Assembly: GCF_005484985.1 (NCBI RefSeq)
Contig: NZ_CP027942.1
Location: 682,001-746,000, forward strand
Direction: 5' to 3'
DNA length: 64,000 nucleotides
DNA from: Agrococcus sp. SGAir0287
GTDB taxonomy: Bacteria > Actinomycetota > Actinomycetes > Actinomycetales > Microbacteriaceae
The notes under the pieces were generated by a model. The model had not been told where the DNA came from. It saw only the letters and a program-made list of their open reading frames with translations, and ran no database searches. This document shows, one piece after another, positions 1-6,731 of the stretch. Position 1 is the first letter of the stretch. Each line of letters begins with the position of its first letter. Position numbers and translations under genes: made by a program.

Positions 1-716
1 GCGTGGACGTGCGGCTGCACGACGGCATCCGCGTGCACGTGGCGCTGCCGCCGGTCGCCGTCGACGGCACGCAGCTCTCCATCCGACTGCCGCGCGCCGA
101 GCGCCTCGACCTCGACGCGCTCGAGGCGTCGGACGCGTTCGCGCTCGTCGCCAGGGAGCGCGTCGACGCGCTCGTCGCGGCCCGCGCCAACGTGCTCGTC
201 ACCGGTGCCGGAGGCTCGGGCAAGACGACGCTGCTCGCCGCGATGCTCTCGGCCGCGCCGGCGCACGAGCGCATCGTGACCATCGAGGACGTCGCCGAGC
301 TCCGCATCCGCCACAACCACGTCGTCGCGCTGCAGACGCGGCAGGCGAACCTCGAGGGCGCGGGCGCCGTGGATCTCGCACGGCTCGTGCGCGAGGCCCT
401 GCGGATGCGTCCGGATCGACTCGTGCTGGGCGAGTGCCGCGGCGCCGAGATCCGCGAGCTGCTCGCGGCGCTGAACACAGGGCATGACGGCGGTGCGGGC
501 ACGCTGCACGCCAACGCGCTCGGCGACGTGCCCGCGCGGCTCGAGGCGCTCGGCGCCCTGGCCGGCCTCGGTCCGGCAGCCCTCGCACGCCAGGCGGTGA
601 GCGCGTTCGACGCCGTGCTGCACGTCGAGCGCACGGCGAGAGGCAGGCGCGTCGCCGCGCTCGGCAGGCTCGGCATGCGCGACGACCGGCTGGAGGTCGT
701 CGATGCGGGCGGCTGA
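1..716 (+). CDS. tadA: TadA/CpaF-type pilus assembly ATPase, 5' truncated by window edge
   Basis: Secretion ATPase that powers assembly of Tad/Flp pili at the inner face of the membrane. The 237 visible residues start inside the protein. They hold the Walker A motif GAGGSGKT (about 68-75), the Asp box IVTIEDVAEL (91-100), a Walker B-like RLVLGECRGAE (139-149) and the His box TGHDGGAGTLHAN (159-171), all in family order. Only the N-terminal domain lies outside the window. It overlaps the next gene (tadB/C-like) by 14 bp, so the two are probably co-translated. The codon frame starts at base 3. TadA/VirB11 family membership is clear. Confidence 0.95.
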   Translation, partial: VDVRLHDGIRVHVALPPVAVDGTQLSIRLPRAERLDLDALEASDAFALVARERVDALVAARANVLVTGAGGSGKTTLLAAMLSAAPAHERIVTIEDVAELRIRHNHVVALQTRQANLEGAGAVDLARLVREALRMRPDRLVLGECRGAEIRELLAALNTGHDGGAGTLHANALGDVPARLEALGALAGLGPAALARQAVSAFDAVLHVERTARGRRVAALGRLGMRDDRLEVVDAGG

Positions 717-1545
717 CCTGGAGGCGGTCGCGACGCTCGTGCAGCGCGTCGCCGCCGTGACTGCCGGCGGCGTGCCGCTCGCCGCGGCGTGGGGCTACGT
801 CGGCATCGGCGCCGATCGCTCGGGTCGCGATCCCGCGCACGGCGAGGCGTGGTCCCTGTGCGATGCCGCGCTCGACGTCGCCGCCGAGGCCGGCGCGCCC
901 GTGGCGGGCGTCCTCGCGCGACTCGCGAGCACGCTGCGCGACCGTGCTGCCGCGCTGCGGGCCGTCGACGTCGCGCTGGCCGCGCCGCGCTCGACGGCGA
1001 AGGTCGTCGCGGTGCTGCCCCTGGTCGGCATCGCCTTCGGCATGCTCCTCGGGCTCGATCCGGTCGGTGCGCTGCTCGGCTCGCCCGTCGGGCTCGTCGC
1101 GCTCGCGACCGGGCTCGCGCTCGGAGCGACCGCGTGGGCGTGGACGCGGCGCATCGTCCGCGTGGCCTCCCACGGCGAGCCGACGGCCGGGCTCGAGCTC
1201 GAGCTCGTCGCCGTGGCGCTCGCGGGCGGCGTCGGGGTGGATCGCGCGCGCGGGATCGTCGCGGCCGCGCTCCGAGCGCACGGCGTGACGGGCGTCGACG
1301 GCACCGCGATCGAGGAGACGCTGCGCATCGCCCAGGCGGCAGGCGTGCCCGCGGCGGGGCTGCTGCAGGCGGAGGCCGATGCGGCGCGCACGCGCGAGCG
1401 CCTGGCCGGGCAGGAGCGCGCCGAGCGCGCGTCGGTGCGGCTCGTCGTGCCGCTGGGCGTCTGCGTGCTGCCGGCCTTCGGGCTCCTGGCGATCGTGCCG
1501 CTCGTGCTCACGATGCTGCAGCAGGCGATCGCGCCGATCGCCTGA
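703..1545 (+). CDS. TadB/TadC-like type II secretion F-domain membrane protein
   Basis: Inner-membrane platform protein of a Tad pilus. The 280 residues contain hydrophobic segments near 101-118, 125-147 and 245-275, on either side of a helical cytoplasmic stretch, as in T2SF-domain proteins. The ATG lies inside the tadA gene (14-bp overlap), typical of a translationally coupled tad operon. Only one T2SF protein is present, where many loci have separate TadB and TadC. The exact TadB versus TadC assignment is uncertain. Confidence 0.85.
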   Translation: MRAADLEAVATLVQRVAAVTAGGVPLAAAWGYVGIGADRSGRDPAHGEAWSLCDAALDVAAEAGAPVAGVLARLASTLRDRAAALRAVDVALAAPRSTAKVVAVLPLVGIAFGMLLGLDPVGALLGSPVGLVALATGLALGATAWAWTRRIVRVASHGEPTAGLELELVAVALAGGVGVDRARGIVAAALRAHGVTGVDGTAIEETLRIAQAAGVPAAGLLQAEADAARTRERLAGQERAERASVRLVVPLGVCVLPAFGLLAIVPLVLTMLQQAIAPIA

Positions 1546-1585
1546 GGCCGCGCACCGTGGTAGCGAGCGGCCGCGGCGCTCGCGC

Positions 1586-2221
1586 CTAGCGCACGGTCGG
1601 CCAGGCGACCGGCTGCGGGGCGGACCGTGCCTGCGCGCCCGTCCATCCGGCAGCCGACGACGCTGCCGCGAGCCGCTCCGCGTGCCATGCGGCCGGGTCG
1701 ACGCCCGGCGGCAGGGCGGGCGAGGGCGAGGGCTCGAAGCGCGCCCCCTTCGCCGACGAGTCGAGGAACCCGAGCACGAGCGGCGCGACGGCGGCGACGA
1801 GCGTGACGCCGGCGAGCAGGCCTCCGCCGAGCTGGATGAGCAGGCCGATGCCGCCCGGCAGCCCCGCGTCCTGCGCGCGGCGCCACGCGAGCGCGAGCGT
1901 CGGCACGAGGAAGGCGAGGTCGACGAGCGCCCCGATGCCGATGAGGCCGACCGCCCACAGCGCGTCGGCGAATGCGCCGAACGGCGCCGCCGGCGTCGTC
2001 GCCGGATCCGACGAGTAGAAGGCCATGCGATCGCCGAAGACGACGACGAACGCGACGACTCCCGGCGCGAGCAGGACGAGCCCGGCGATCGCGAGCGTGA
2101 GCTGCGCCCACCAGAACTCGCTGCGGCTCGCACGGCCGCGGAACGTCGCGTACTTCCGCAGGAAGCGCACCATGCCGGCGGGGCCGACGCCGTAGTGCGG
2201 CTGGTCGAGGGGCACGTGCAT
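1586..2221 (-). CDS. DUF805 family membrane protein
   Basis: 211-residue membrane protein of unknown function. The N-terminal signature KYATFRGRASRSEFWW followed by several hydrophobic segments is the DUF805 hallmark. The start is set at the ATG giving MHVPLDQPHYG, because this short lead-in is usual for the family; a longer frame begins at 2275. It runs against the tad genes and separates the TadB/C gene from the DUF4244 gene, so it is probably a separate transcription unit. The C-terminal tail is Pro/Ala-rich and likely cytoplasmic. Confidence 0.8.
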   Translation of the reverse strand: MHVPLDQPHYGVGPAGMVRFLRKYATFRGRASRSEFWWAQLTLAIAGLVLLAPGVVAFVVVFGDRMAFYSSDPATTPAAPFGAFADALWAVGLIGIGALVDLAFLVPTLALAWRRAQDAGLPGGIGLLIQLGGGLLAGVTLVAAVAPLVLGFLDSSAKGARFEPSPSPALPPGVDPAAWHAERLAAASSAAGWTGAQARSAPQPVAWPTVR

Positions 2222-2454
2222 GCCGCAAGTCAAGCAGCGCGCCGCTGCGAGGAACCTCGGCGAGCGCGGCTCCACAGGCTCGTCGCATCCCCACGCTCGC
2301 GACTCGGCGCCCGCCCGGTCGGCGGCGACCCGGACCCTGGATGCCCGTGCATCGCATCCGGGCGGGCGGGGGAGAGGAAGACATGGACAGGCTCAAGGGG
2401 CTCGTGGACGAGGAGGACGGCGCGGCGACGGCGGAGTACGTCATCGCAACCATG

Positions 2455-2464
2455 GCGGCTGTCG
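2455..2464 (+). other. attL core (candidate)
   Basis: GCGGCTGTCG at the left junction matches GCGGCGGTCG at the right junction (12863-12872) in 9 of 10 positions. The identical blocks are GCGGC and GTCG. Serine integrases need only a very short shared core, so crossover in either block is possible, and both restore the same protein (TMAAVGFAG). The exact crossover dinucleotide cannot be read from one occupied site. Confidence 0.7.
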
Positions 2465-2490
2465 CAACGCTAGACATACCTCAGTCCAGA

Positions 2491-2501
2491 ATCGCGAGCG
2501 C
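2491..2501 (+). repeat. ATCGCGAGCGC site, copy 1 of 4
   Basis: An 11-mer found exactly at 2491, 3672, 7472 and 10991 within the element, mostly in intergenic DNA. Here and at 3672 it begins a leader that also shares GCGGTCGAT (about 2569 and 3703) and ends in an AGGAGCCCC ribosome site before the ATG. The two leaders are therefore probably related by duplication. Function is unknown; it could be a regulator binding site. Confidence 0.5.
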
Positions 2502-2633
2502 CGCTCTACGCCATGCCGAGAGCCTCGCGCGCGCGTAGCGGTGCCACGCCAATGCACATCAGAGCGCCCGGCGGTCGATCGTAATAGGTAGAGCACGCCG
2601 CACCCGGGCGAGCCCGACTCAGGAGCCCCGAGC

Positions 2634-3665
2634 ATGACCGACACCCATCCCCGCGCTAGGACATCACCTAGGCCCGCTGCTAGGACATCACCTGGAGCGA
2701 GCACTAGGACATCACCTGGAGCAACTAGGACATCACCTATCTCTCCCCCGGAGAGTGGGCCCGCAGCAGAGTCCGCCGCAGCCTGGGAGCAGCGCGTGCA
2801 TGCGGCCCTCGCGCACTACGCCGCCGACGGCCCGCTCTGGCCGGTGTGGGGCTCCGACGCGGAGACGCACGAGGCGTACTCGCTGGCCGTCCTCCGCAGG
2901 CTCAACAGCGCCGGGCTCCGCGCCGTCGGCCTCGCGCTGGAGGGGGAGGGAGTCGAGCGGCCGGACGCTGCGACGCTGGCAGCCGCGTTTCGATCGCTCA
3001 TGCTCGCGCCCGGCGCGCTCCGCATCGAGCACGACTACGACCGCGGCGGCGGTCCCCGCTCGCACGCCTACGGTCTGACGTACTACGACGCGGACGGGCC
3101 GGACGGCGACGAGCCCGACGACGAGCACGCTGGGATCCCCGAGCGGGCAGCCGCGTTCGTGCTCCGCGAGTTCGACCCGCGCCATCGCGAGCGCCAGCGG
3201 AAGCGCGCTGCTCGCGGCGGCGCACAGTCGCGCAAGTTCTGGCCGCAGGAACTGCTCTGGCATCTCGGCAAGACGACGGCCGAGATGCACCGGGCTGTGG
3301 ATCTCCCCGGCCGCCCCGTCTCGTACAAGACCGTCCAGCGGGCCCGTGCGTGTCTGCACGAGATCGTCGGGCACGACCGAGCGCGCCAGTCGAAGACGCC
3401 GCGTCCGGCTGAGGGGGATCGCATCGCCGCACTCGCGAGGGAGACGGGCGTGCCCTTCCTGACGGCAGCCGCGCAGTACCGGAAGCGCGAGGCCAAGGGC
3501 ATCGCCGATCTCCGTCGGAAGCACCGCCAGCAGCGAGACGCCGAGCAGCGTCGACAGCACGAGCGGGAGCAGGCGGCCGAGGCAGCACAGGCCGACGAAG
3601 ACGACTTCGACGCGTTCCTCGCCATGCTCCCCAGCACTCCAGCTGGAGTCACGCAGGCCGCCTGA
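2634..3665 (+). CDS. Possible replication-initiator-like protein with in-gene iterons; function unproven
   Basis: 343 residues, ATG preceded by AGGAGCCCCGAGC. Residues 9-35 contain four RTSP units encoded by near-identical DNA repeats (see 2656-2738). The middle is acidic (about 155-180), followed by a basic stretch and a helix-rich segment (KFWPQELLWHLGK... through KTVQRARACL) that could be a DNA-binding domain. The C-terminus (about 275-325) is a charged, probably coiled-coil region rich in Arg, Gln and Glu. I do not recognise a named family. Being the first gene of the element and carrying repeats inside its coding region suggests a lambda-O-like initiator with an internal origin. This is inference. 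Confidence 0.6.
   Translation: MTDTHPRARTSPRPAARTSPGASTRTSPGATRTSPISPPESGPAAESAAAWEQRVHAALAHYAADGPLWPVWGSDAETHEAYSLAVLRRLNSAGLRAVGLALEGEGVERPDAATLAAAFRSLMLAPGALRIEHDYDRGGGPRSHAYGLTYYDADGPDGDEPDDEHAGIPERAAAFVLREFDPRHRERQRKRAARGGAQSRKFWPQELLWHLGKTTAEMHRAVDLPGRPVSYKTVQRARACLHEIVGHDRARQSKTPRPAEGDRIAALARETGVPFLTAAAQYRKREAKGIADLRRKHRQQRDAEQRRQHEREQAAEAAQADEDDFDAFLAMLPSTPAGVTQAA
2656..2738 (+). repeat. Four direct 14-bp iteron-like repeats inside a coding region
   Basis: CTAGGACATCACCT occurs exactly at 2656, 2680, 2704 and 2725 (start-to-start spacing 24, 24, 21). All spacings are multiples of three, so each copy encodes RTSP with the codons AGG ACA TCA CCT. Those codons are unusual in this very GC-rich DNA, which suggests selection on the DNA sequence rather than on the peptide. 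Regular spacing near helical repeats is typical of initiator-binding iterons. A degenerate version (CTAGACATACCT) lies at 2470-2481 next to the left end. Confidence 0.75.
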
Positions 3666-3671
3666 CGGGGC

Positions 3672-3682
3672 ATCGCGAGCGC
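3672..3682 (+). repeat. ATCGCGAGCGC site, copy 2 of 4
   Basis: Exact copy of the 11-mer at 2491, just after the stop of the repeat-bearing gene and upstream of the CxxC/HTH gene. GCGGTCGATAGTA (3703-3715) downstream resembles GCGGTCGATCGTA in the first leader. It may be part of a shared promoter or operator. Confidence 0.45.
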
Positions 3683-3769
3683 CGTGCACGAAACGGGTTC
3701 GAGCGGTCGATAGTACTGGGGCAGGCACCCATACGCCTCGCGAATACAGACGCCCTAGGAGCCCCCGAC

Positions 3770-4351
3770 ATGGCACGCAGTTGCACCATCTGCTCGCTGG
3801 ATACCAGCGTGCGCGTGGCCGTCGAGCACGCCTACGTGGAGGGGCAGCCCATCGCCCGGATTGCGCGCCGATACGCGCAATCGCCGGACGCGCTCGGGCG
3901 TCACTTCCGCCGTCATCTCGCGCCAGAGATGCGCAGCACCGCGAGTGAAGCGCGCAGCGTGGATCTCGGCTCGATCGCCGATCGAGTGGCCGCCATTGCA
4001 GACGACGCACGCACCGCCCGTGAGGCCGCGCACGCGGCTGGCCGGACGCTCGATGCCGTGCGCGCCGGGGATGCTGAACTGCGAGCGCTGGCGATGATCT
4101 CCGACCGCCTGGGGATCGACGACGGCGAAACGCTCTCGACGCTCCGAGACTTCGACGCCGTGTTCGAGGCCATCGCCTCGACGTCGTGGGAGCACCCGGA
4201 GATCGGGCACGCCCTCGCCGCCTCGCTCGCCGAGCAGGGCCGCGACGATCTCGCCGGACCGCTCGCCGAGCACGCCGACCGTGCCGAGGCTGCAGCCCGT
4301 CCCCTCACCGCCACCGCCGAGCGTGCGCCGCTCGCCGCCATCACCGCCTGA
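3770..4351 (+). CDS. Zinc-finger/HTH DNA-binding protein (CxxC, small-terminase-like N-terminus)
   Basis: 193 residues with ribosome site AGGAGCCCCCGAC. The N-terminus has Cys5 and Cys8 (CTIC), then a helix-turn-helix-like stretch ending in ALGRHFRRHL (about 41-50). This CxxC...IARRY...ALxRHxxxHL pattern recurs in small DNA-binding proteins of actinobacterial phages and mobile elements. The rest is Ala-rich and helical. It could be a regulator, an excision/replication accessory protein or a terminase-small-like DNA-recognition protein. No large terminase is present, so packaging is not supported. Confidence 0.6.
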   Translation: MARSCTICSLDTSVRVAVEHAYVEGQPIARIARRYAQSPDALGRHFRRHLAPEMRSTASEARSVDLGSIADRVAAIADDARTAREAAHAAGRTLDAVRAGDAELRALAMISDRLGIDDGETLSTLRDFDAVFEAIASTSWEHPEIGHALAASLAEQGRDDLAGPLAEHADRAEAAARPLTATAERAPLAAITA

Positions 4352-4365
4352 CGAAGGAACACACC

Positions 4366-4929
4366 ATGAGCCCCACCGCACCCACCGACGCGCTGCTCGA
4401 CGCCGCGCGCAAGATGGTCGAGGCGGCCGACGCTGCCAAGCCCGCACCCGTCGCCGACCCGGGATTCGACGAGCCGATCCAGATCCACATCCGCGCGCCC
4501 TACGTCCGCTTCGAGAGCGGCGGCCGGTACTACCAGCCGGGCGAGCACGTCACCATCACGCCCGAGCGCGTCACCTCCGAGATGTGGACCGACCGCGACG
4601 GGAACAACACGTTCACGGCCCAGCTGGACGCCGGAGTGCGCTTCCGCCGGGGCCCCTGGCCGTCGTGGGAGCCCGTGTGGGTCTACGGCTCCGACGAGTG
4701 GCGAGAGGCCCGCCAGGCGGCCCGCGCCGACGCGCTCAAGATCGCCGACGAGGACGAGCGCGGCGCTGCTCTCGACGCACTCAGCGAGCGCTACGGCCAC
4801 CGCGCCACGAACCCGACGCCGAGCGACTACAAGACGTTCTACGACCGCCTCTACGCCCGCCGTCGGGACTGGGAGACGGCCCACGCGCACGAGCAGGTCG
4901 CGAGCGCGAGCACGAAGGCTGCCAAGTGA
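4366..4929 (+). CDS. Hypothetical protein of the element
   Basis: 187 residues. The start is the ATG at 4366 after AAGGA; the frame runs open upstream but that part overlaps the preceding gene. A central segment (IRAPYVRFESGGRYYQPGE..., about 41-60) looks beta-rich, and the C-terminal half is charged and helical. No known family is recognised. Its stop codon overlaps the next start in GTGA, so the two are translationally coupled and may work together. Confidence 0.6.
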   Translation: MSPTAPTDALLDAARKMVEAADAAKPAPVADPGFDEPIQIHIRAPYVRFESGGRYYQPGEHVTITPERVTSEMWTDRDGNNTFTAQLDAGVRFRRGPWPSWEPVWVYGSDEWREARQAARADALKIADEDERGAALDALSERYGHRATNPTPSDYKTFYDRLYARRRDWETAHAHEQVASASTKAAK

Positions 4930-5273
4930 GCGGCGTCGGCGAGCGCGGCGTGCGCCAGGGCGTCGCGTTCCGTACCGAGATCGCCGACCACCTCCGCGCA
5001 GCCGGGTTTAAGAACGCCCGAGCCCGCAGCCGTGAGGAGCCCGCCGAGATCGGCGACATCCTCGACATCCCGGGCGTCGCCATCACGGTCTCGTCGCGGC
5101 TCAGCGCCCGGCACTCGGAGATGCTGCGAGCGGCGCACGCCGTGCCCGGCAAGGGGCCGCGTATCCACGCTGCCATCGTCCAGCGCTCCTCCTACGACGT
5201 GGACGCGGGAACGCACGTGTTCATGGATCTCAACGACTTCTGCCGACTGCTCGCACGAGCACGGCAGCACTAG
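4926..5273 (+). CDS. Holliday-junction-resolvase-like fold protein lacking visible catalytic residues
   Basis: 115 residues starting at GTG 4926, overlapping the previous stop (GTGA). The order of elements (FRTEIADHLRAAGF, then GDILDIPGVAITV, then HAAIVQRSS and a final VFMDLNDFCRLL) resembles phage-type resolvases of the PD-(D/E)XK fold, in which the middle strand normally reads DIxGIPGVVIEVK. Here the E-x-K is replaced by T-V-S, although Asp and the GDI turn remain. If the homology is right, the protein is probably not an active nuclease and may bind DNA or a partner. The homology is by pattern only. Confidence 0.5.
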   Translation: MSGVGERGVRQGVAFRTEIADHLRAAGFKNARARSREEPAEIGDILDIPGVAITVSSRLSARHSEMLRAAHAVPGKGPRIHAAIVQRSSYDVDAGTHVFMDLNDFCRLLARARQH

Positions 5274-5276
5274 CCG

Positions 5277-5307
5277 CCGTGCAGCGGTCCGCTCCTCCGC
5301 TGCACGG
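5277..5307 (+). terminator. Stem-loop terminator after the 4926 gene
   Basis: Perfect 11-bp arms CCGTGCAGCGG (5277-5287) and CCGCTGCACGG (5297-5307) with a 9-nt loop, three bases after the stop. There is no long U tract, as is common in actinobacteria. It is the first hairpin of the array described at 5277-5589. Confidence 0.6.
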
Positions 5308-5589
5308 CATCATCCGCCGGATCGTCGCCCGTTGATTGGGTGTCGCGGTCCACGATCCGGCCAACGGCGGCCGACGAGTCCGAATCGTCCCCGGACTCCA
5401 CGCCGCCACCATCGACCGGCCCCGCACATTCGGGGTTCGGGCCGGTCGATTCGCGGGGCCGCTGGGGCTGACACCAGCGGCCCCGCCCCACATGCCCCCT
5501 CGCGTCGGTTGTCTGTCCGTACGCGAGGTTGCGGACCCTGTGCCGCAGGATCGGCGGGCCCGTGAGCCGGGTGTGAACGGGCCCGCCGA
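5277..5589. repeat. Gene-free tract of six consecutive perfect inverted repeats
   Basis: The 342-bp gap between 5273 and 5616 contains six perfect inverted repeats in a row: 5277-5287/5297-5307 (11 bp), 5317-5325/5352-5360 (9 bp), 5376-5382/5392-5398 (7 bp), 5411-5422/5439-5450 (12 bp, with a nested CCCCG/CGGGG), 5453-5465/5474-5486 (13 bp) and 5551-5563/5577-5589 (13 bp). No convincing coding frame crosses the tract. It could be a structured RNA, a single-strand or transfer origin, or a set of protein-binding dyads. I do not recognise a known class. Confidence 0.75.
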
Positions 5590-5615
5590 CCATCACCAAC
5601 ACGTCAGGAGCCGAC

Positions 5616-5732
5616 ATGCCCGCCACGCTGCTCGATCTCGCCGCTCGCCAACACGCCGACCTCGACGCCCTCGCGGCGCTGGAACAGTGGGCCGCCGTGC
5701 TGCTGCGACTCCCGGCTACGCTGCCCGCATGA
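5616..5732 (+). CDS. Tiny hypothetical protein (38 aa)
   Basis: Starts with ATG after GTCAGGAGCCGAC, the same kind of ribosome site as the other element genes. It encodes an Ala/Leu-rich helix (MPATLLDLAARQHADLDALA...) and ends in ATGA, overlapping the next start. The good ribosome site and coupling support a real gene. It might be a small helical partner or leader peptide; no family is recognised. Confidence 0.5.
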   Translation: MPATLLDLAARQHADLDALAALEQWAAVLLRLPATLPA

Positions 5733-5890
5733 CGACGAGAGCCCAGCGTGCCGACCGAGCCGAGCGCATCGAGGCTGCTCGCGCCGACCTCGCCGAGCAG
5801 GGGATCTCCACGCCGACGGAAGACGCGTACCTCGCTGGGATCGCTCGCGGGCTCACCCTCGCCGACGAGCCCGACGGCGACACTCGCTAG
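5729..5890 (+). CDS. Small hypothetical protein (53 aa)
   Basis: Begins at the ATG of an ATGA overlap with the 38-residue gene. It encodes a charged, helical 53-residue protein (MTTRAQRADRAERIEAARAD...). The sequence looks compatible with a small DNA- or protein-binding helix, but no family is recognised. It ends 6 bp before the -35 box of the recombinase promoter. Confidence 0.5.
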   Translation: MTTRAQRADRAERIEAARADLAEQGISTPTEDAYLAGIARGLTLADEPDGDTR

Positions 5891-5896
5891 CCTCGC

Positions 5897-5932
5897 TTGC
5901 GCAAAGGGAACCCTTTGCGTAACATCGAGGTG
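5897..5932 (+). promoter_or_regulatory. Leaderless promoter with a palindromic operator for the small recombinase
   Basis: TTGCGC (5897-5902), a 17-bp spacer and TAACAT (5920-5925) form a good -35/-10 pair. The -10 ends 7 nt before the GTG at 5932, so the transcript would begin at the start codon. A perfect inverted repeat CGCAAAGGG-AA-CCCTTTGCG (5900-5919) fills the spacer and overlaps the -35, so a bound repressor would block RNA polymerase. Autorepression by the recombinase or control by a host protein are both possible. Confidence 0.7.
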
Positions 5933-6612
5933 TGAGCAGCCGCACCGCCCGCCCCCTCGCCCTCGCGTACGTCCGTGTCTCGACATCCGAACAGGCCGAC
6001 GAGGGCGCATCGCTGGCAGCGCAGCGCGCGATGCTCACCGCCGAGGGCGAGCGCCGCGGCTGGGACGTCGAGATCGTCGAGGACGCGGGCAAGAGCGCCA
6101 AGAGCCTCAAGGGCCGTGACGGCCTCGCCAGCGCCCTCGACCGCCTCGACCGCGGCGAGGCCGCCTACCTCCTCAGCACTCGCCTGGACCGCGTGTCGCG
6201 CTCGGTCGCTGACTTCGCCGGGCTCCTCGACCGCGCAGCACGACGCGGCTGGGGCATGGTGCTCCTCTCCCCGAACATGGACACGTCGGACCCGGCTGGC
6301 CGGTTCACGGCAAACGTGCTCGCGAGCGCGGCGCAGTACGAGCGCGAGTTGATCGGAGCCCGCACCCGCGAGGGCATGGCGCAGCGCAAGGCTGAGGGCG
6401 TCCACGTGGGCCGCAAGCCCACGCTGAGCGCCGATCTCGTCGAGCGCATCGTCGACATGTACGACGGTGGCACCGGCCTCTCCGCCATCGCCCGCACGCT
6501 CACCGCTGAGGGCATCCCCACGGCCCGCGGCGGCGCATCGTGGGCCGCATCGAGCGTGCAGGCCGTGCTCCGCTCCACGACTGCCCAGCGCATTCGCTCC
6601 AAGCGCGCGTAG
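5932..6612 (+). CDS. Small serine recombinase (resolvase/invertase family)
   Basis: 226 residues. The catalytic domain begins YVRVSTSEQ, placing the nucleophile at Ser17. Further family motifs are a conserved basic/hydrophobic core (STRLDRVSRSVADF) and the helix E region (AQYERELIGARTREGMAQRKAEGVHVGRKP). A C-terminal Hin-type helix-turn-helix lies around 165-215. It is clearly distinct from the large integrase at 11081-12832. It may resolve dimers, invert a segment or aid excision. No clear res or inversion site was found, but the hairpin tract just upstream is a candidate target. Confidence 0.9.
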   Translation: MSSRTARPLALAYVRVSTSEQADEGASLAAQRAMLTAEGERRGWDVEIVEDAGKSAKSLKGRDGLASALDRLDRGEAAYLLSTRLDRVSRSVADFAGLLDRAARRGWGMVLLSPNMDTSDPAGRFTANVLASAAQYERELIGARTREGMAQRKAEGVHVGRKPTLSADLVERIVDMYDGGTGLSAIARTLTAEGIPTARGGASWAASSVQAVLRSTTAQRIRSKRA

Positions 6613-6624
6613 GACGGCCGCAGA

Positions 6625-6641
6625 GGCCCCCGGGAGGGGCC
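6625..6641 (+). terminator. Stem-loop after the small recombinase
   Basis: GGCCCC (6625-6630), loop CGGGA, GGGGCC (6636-6641), 13 bp after the stop. It is a short GC-only hairpin without a U tract. Confidence 0.45.
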
Positions 6642-6731
6642 GGGTAGGGATCCAGCTGGACTCCGATCGCGAGAGACGCATGAGACTGCTCACGGGTCCC
6701 ATCTGACTAGTCGCGTCGGGCAGCGAGGGCC

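Larger units (their letters stand above)
2383..2538 (+). pseudogene. 5' part of DUF4244 Flp-pilin-like gene, interrupted by the element
   Basis: Starts at an ATG preceded by the ribosome site GGGGGAGAGGAAG. It encodes MDRLKGLVDEEDGAATAEYVIATMAAV, the N-terminal half of the short actinobacterial DUF4244 proteins that sit between tadB/C and tadE. After codon 27 the sequence switches to unrelated residues (ATLDIPQSR...) and stops at 2538, giving a 51-residue chimera. The missing half (GFAGLLVVILRSEEVR...) lies in frame at 12873-12967. Joining the two gives an intact 58-residue pilin-like protein, so this gene was cut by the integrative element. Whether the chimera is made or stable is unknown. 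Confidence 0.88.

Noticed and set aside
2341..2382. Upstream ATG at 2341 as the start of the DUF4244 gene
   Set aside because: The extra 14 codons are not part of the family pattern and the strong ribosome site GGGGGAGAGGAAG directly precedes the ATG at 2383.
3770..4351. Phage small terminase
   Set aside because: The N-terminal CxxC/HTH pattern resembles some terminase-small-like proteins, but no large terminase, portal or cos-like context is present, so it is listed only as a DNA-binding protein.
5277..5589. Integron attC array
   Set aside because: The hairpins are perfect, of different sequence and not separated by gene cassettes, and no integron tyrosine integrase is present.
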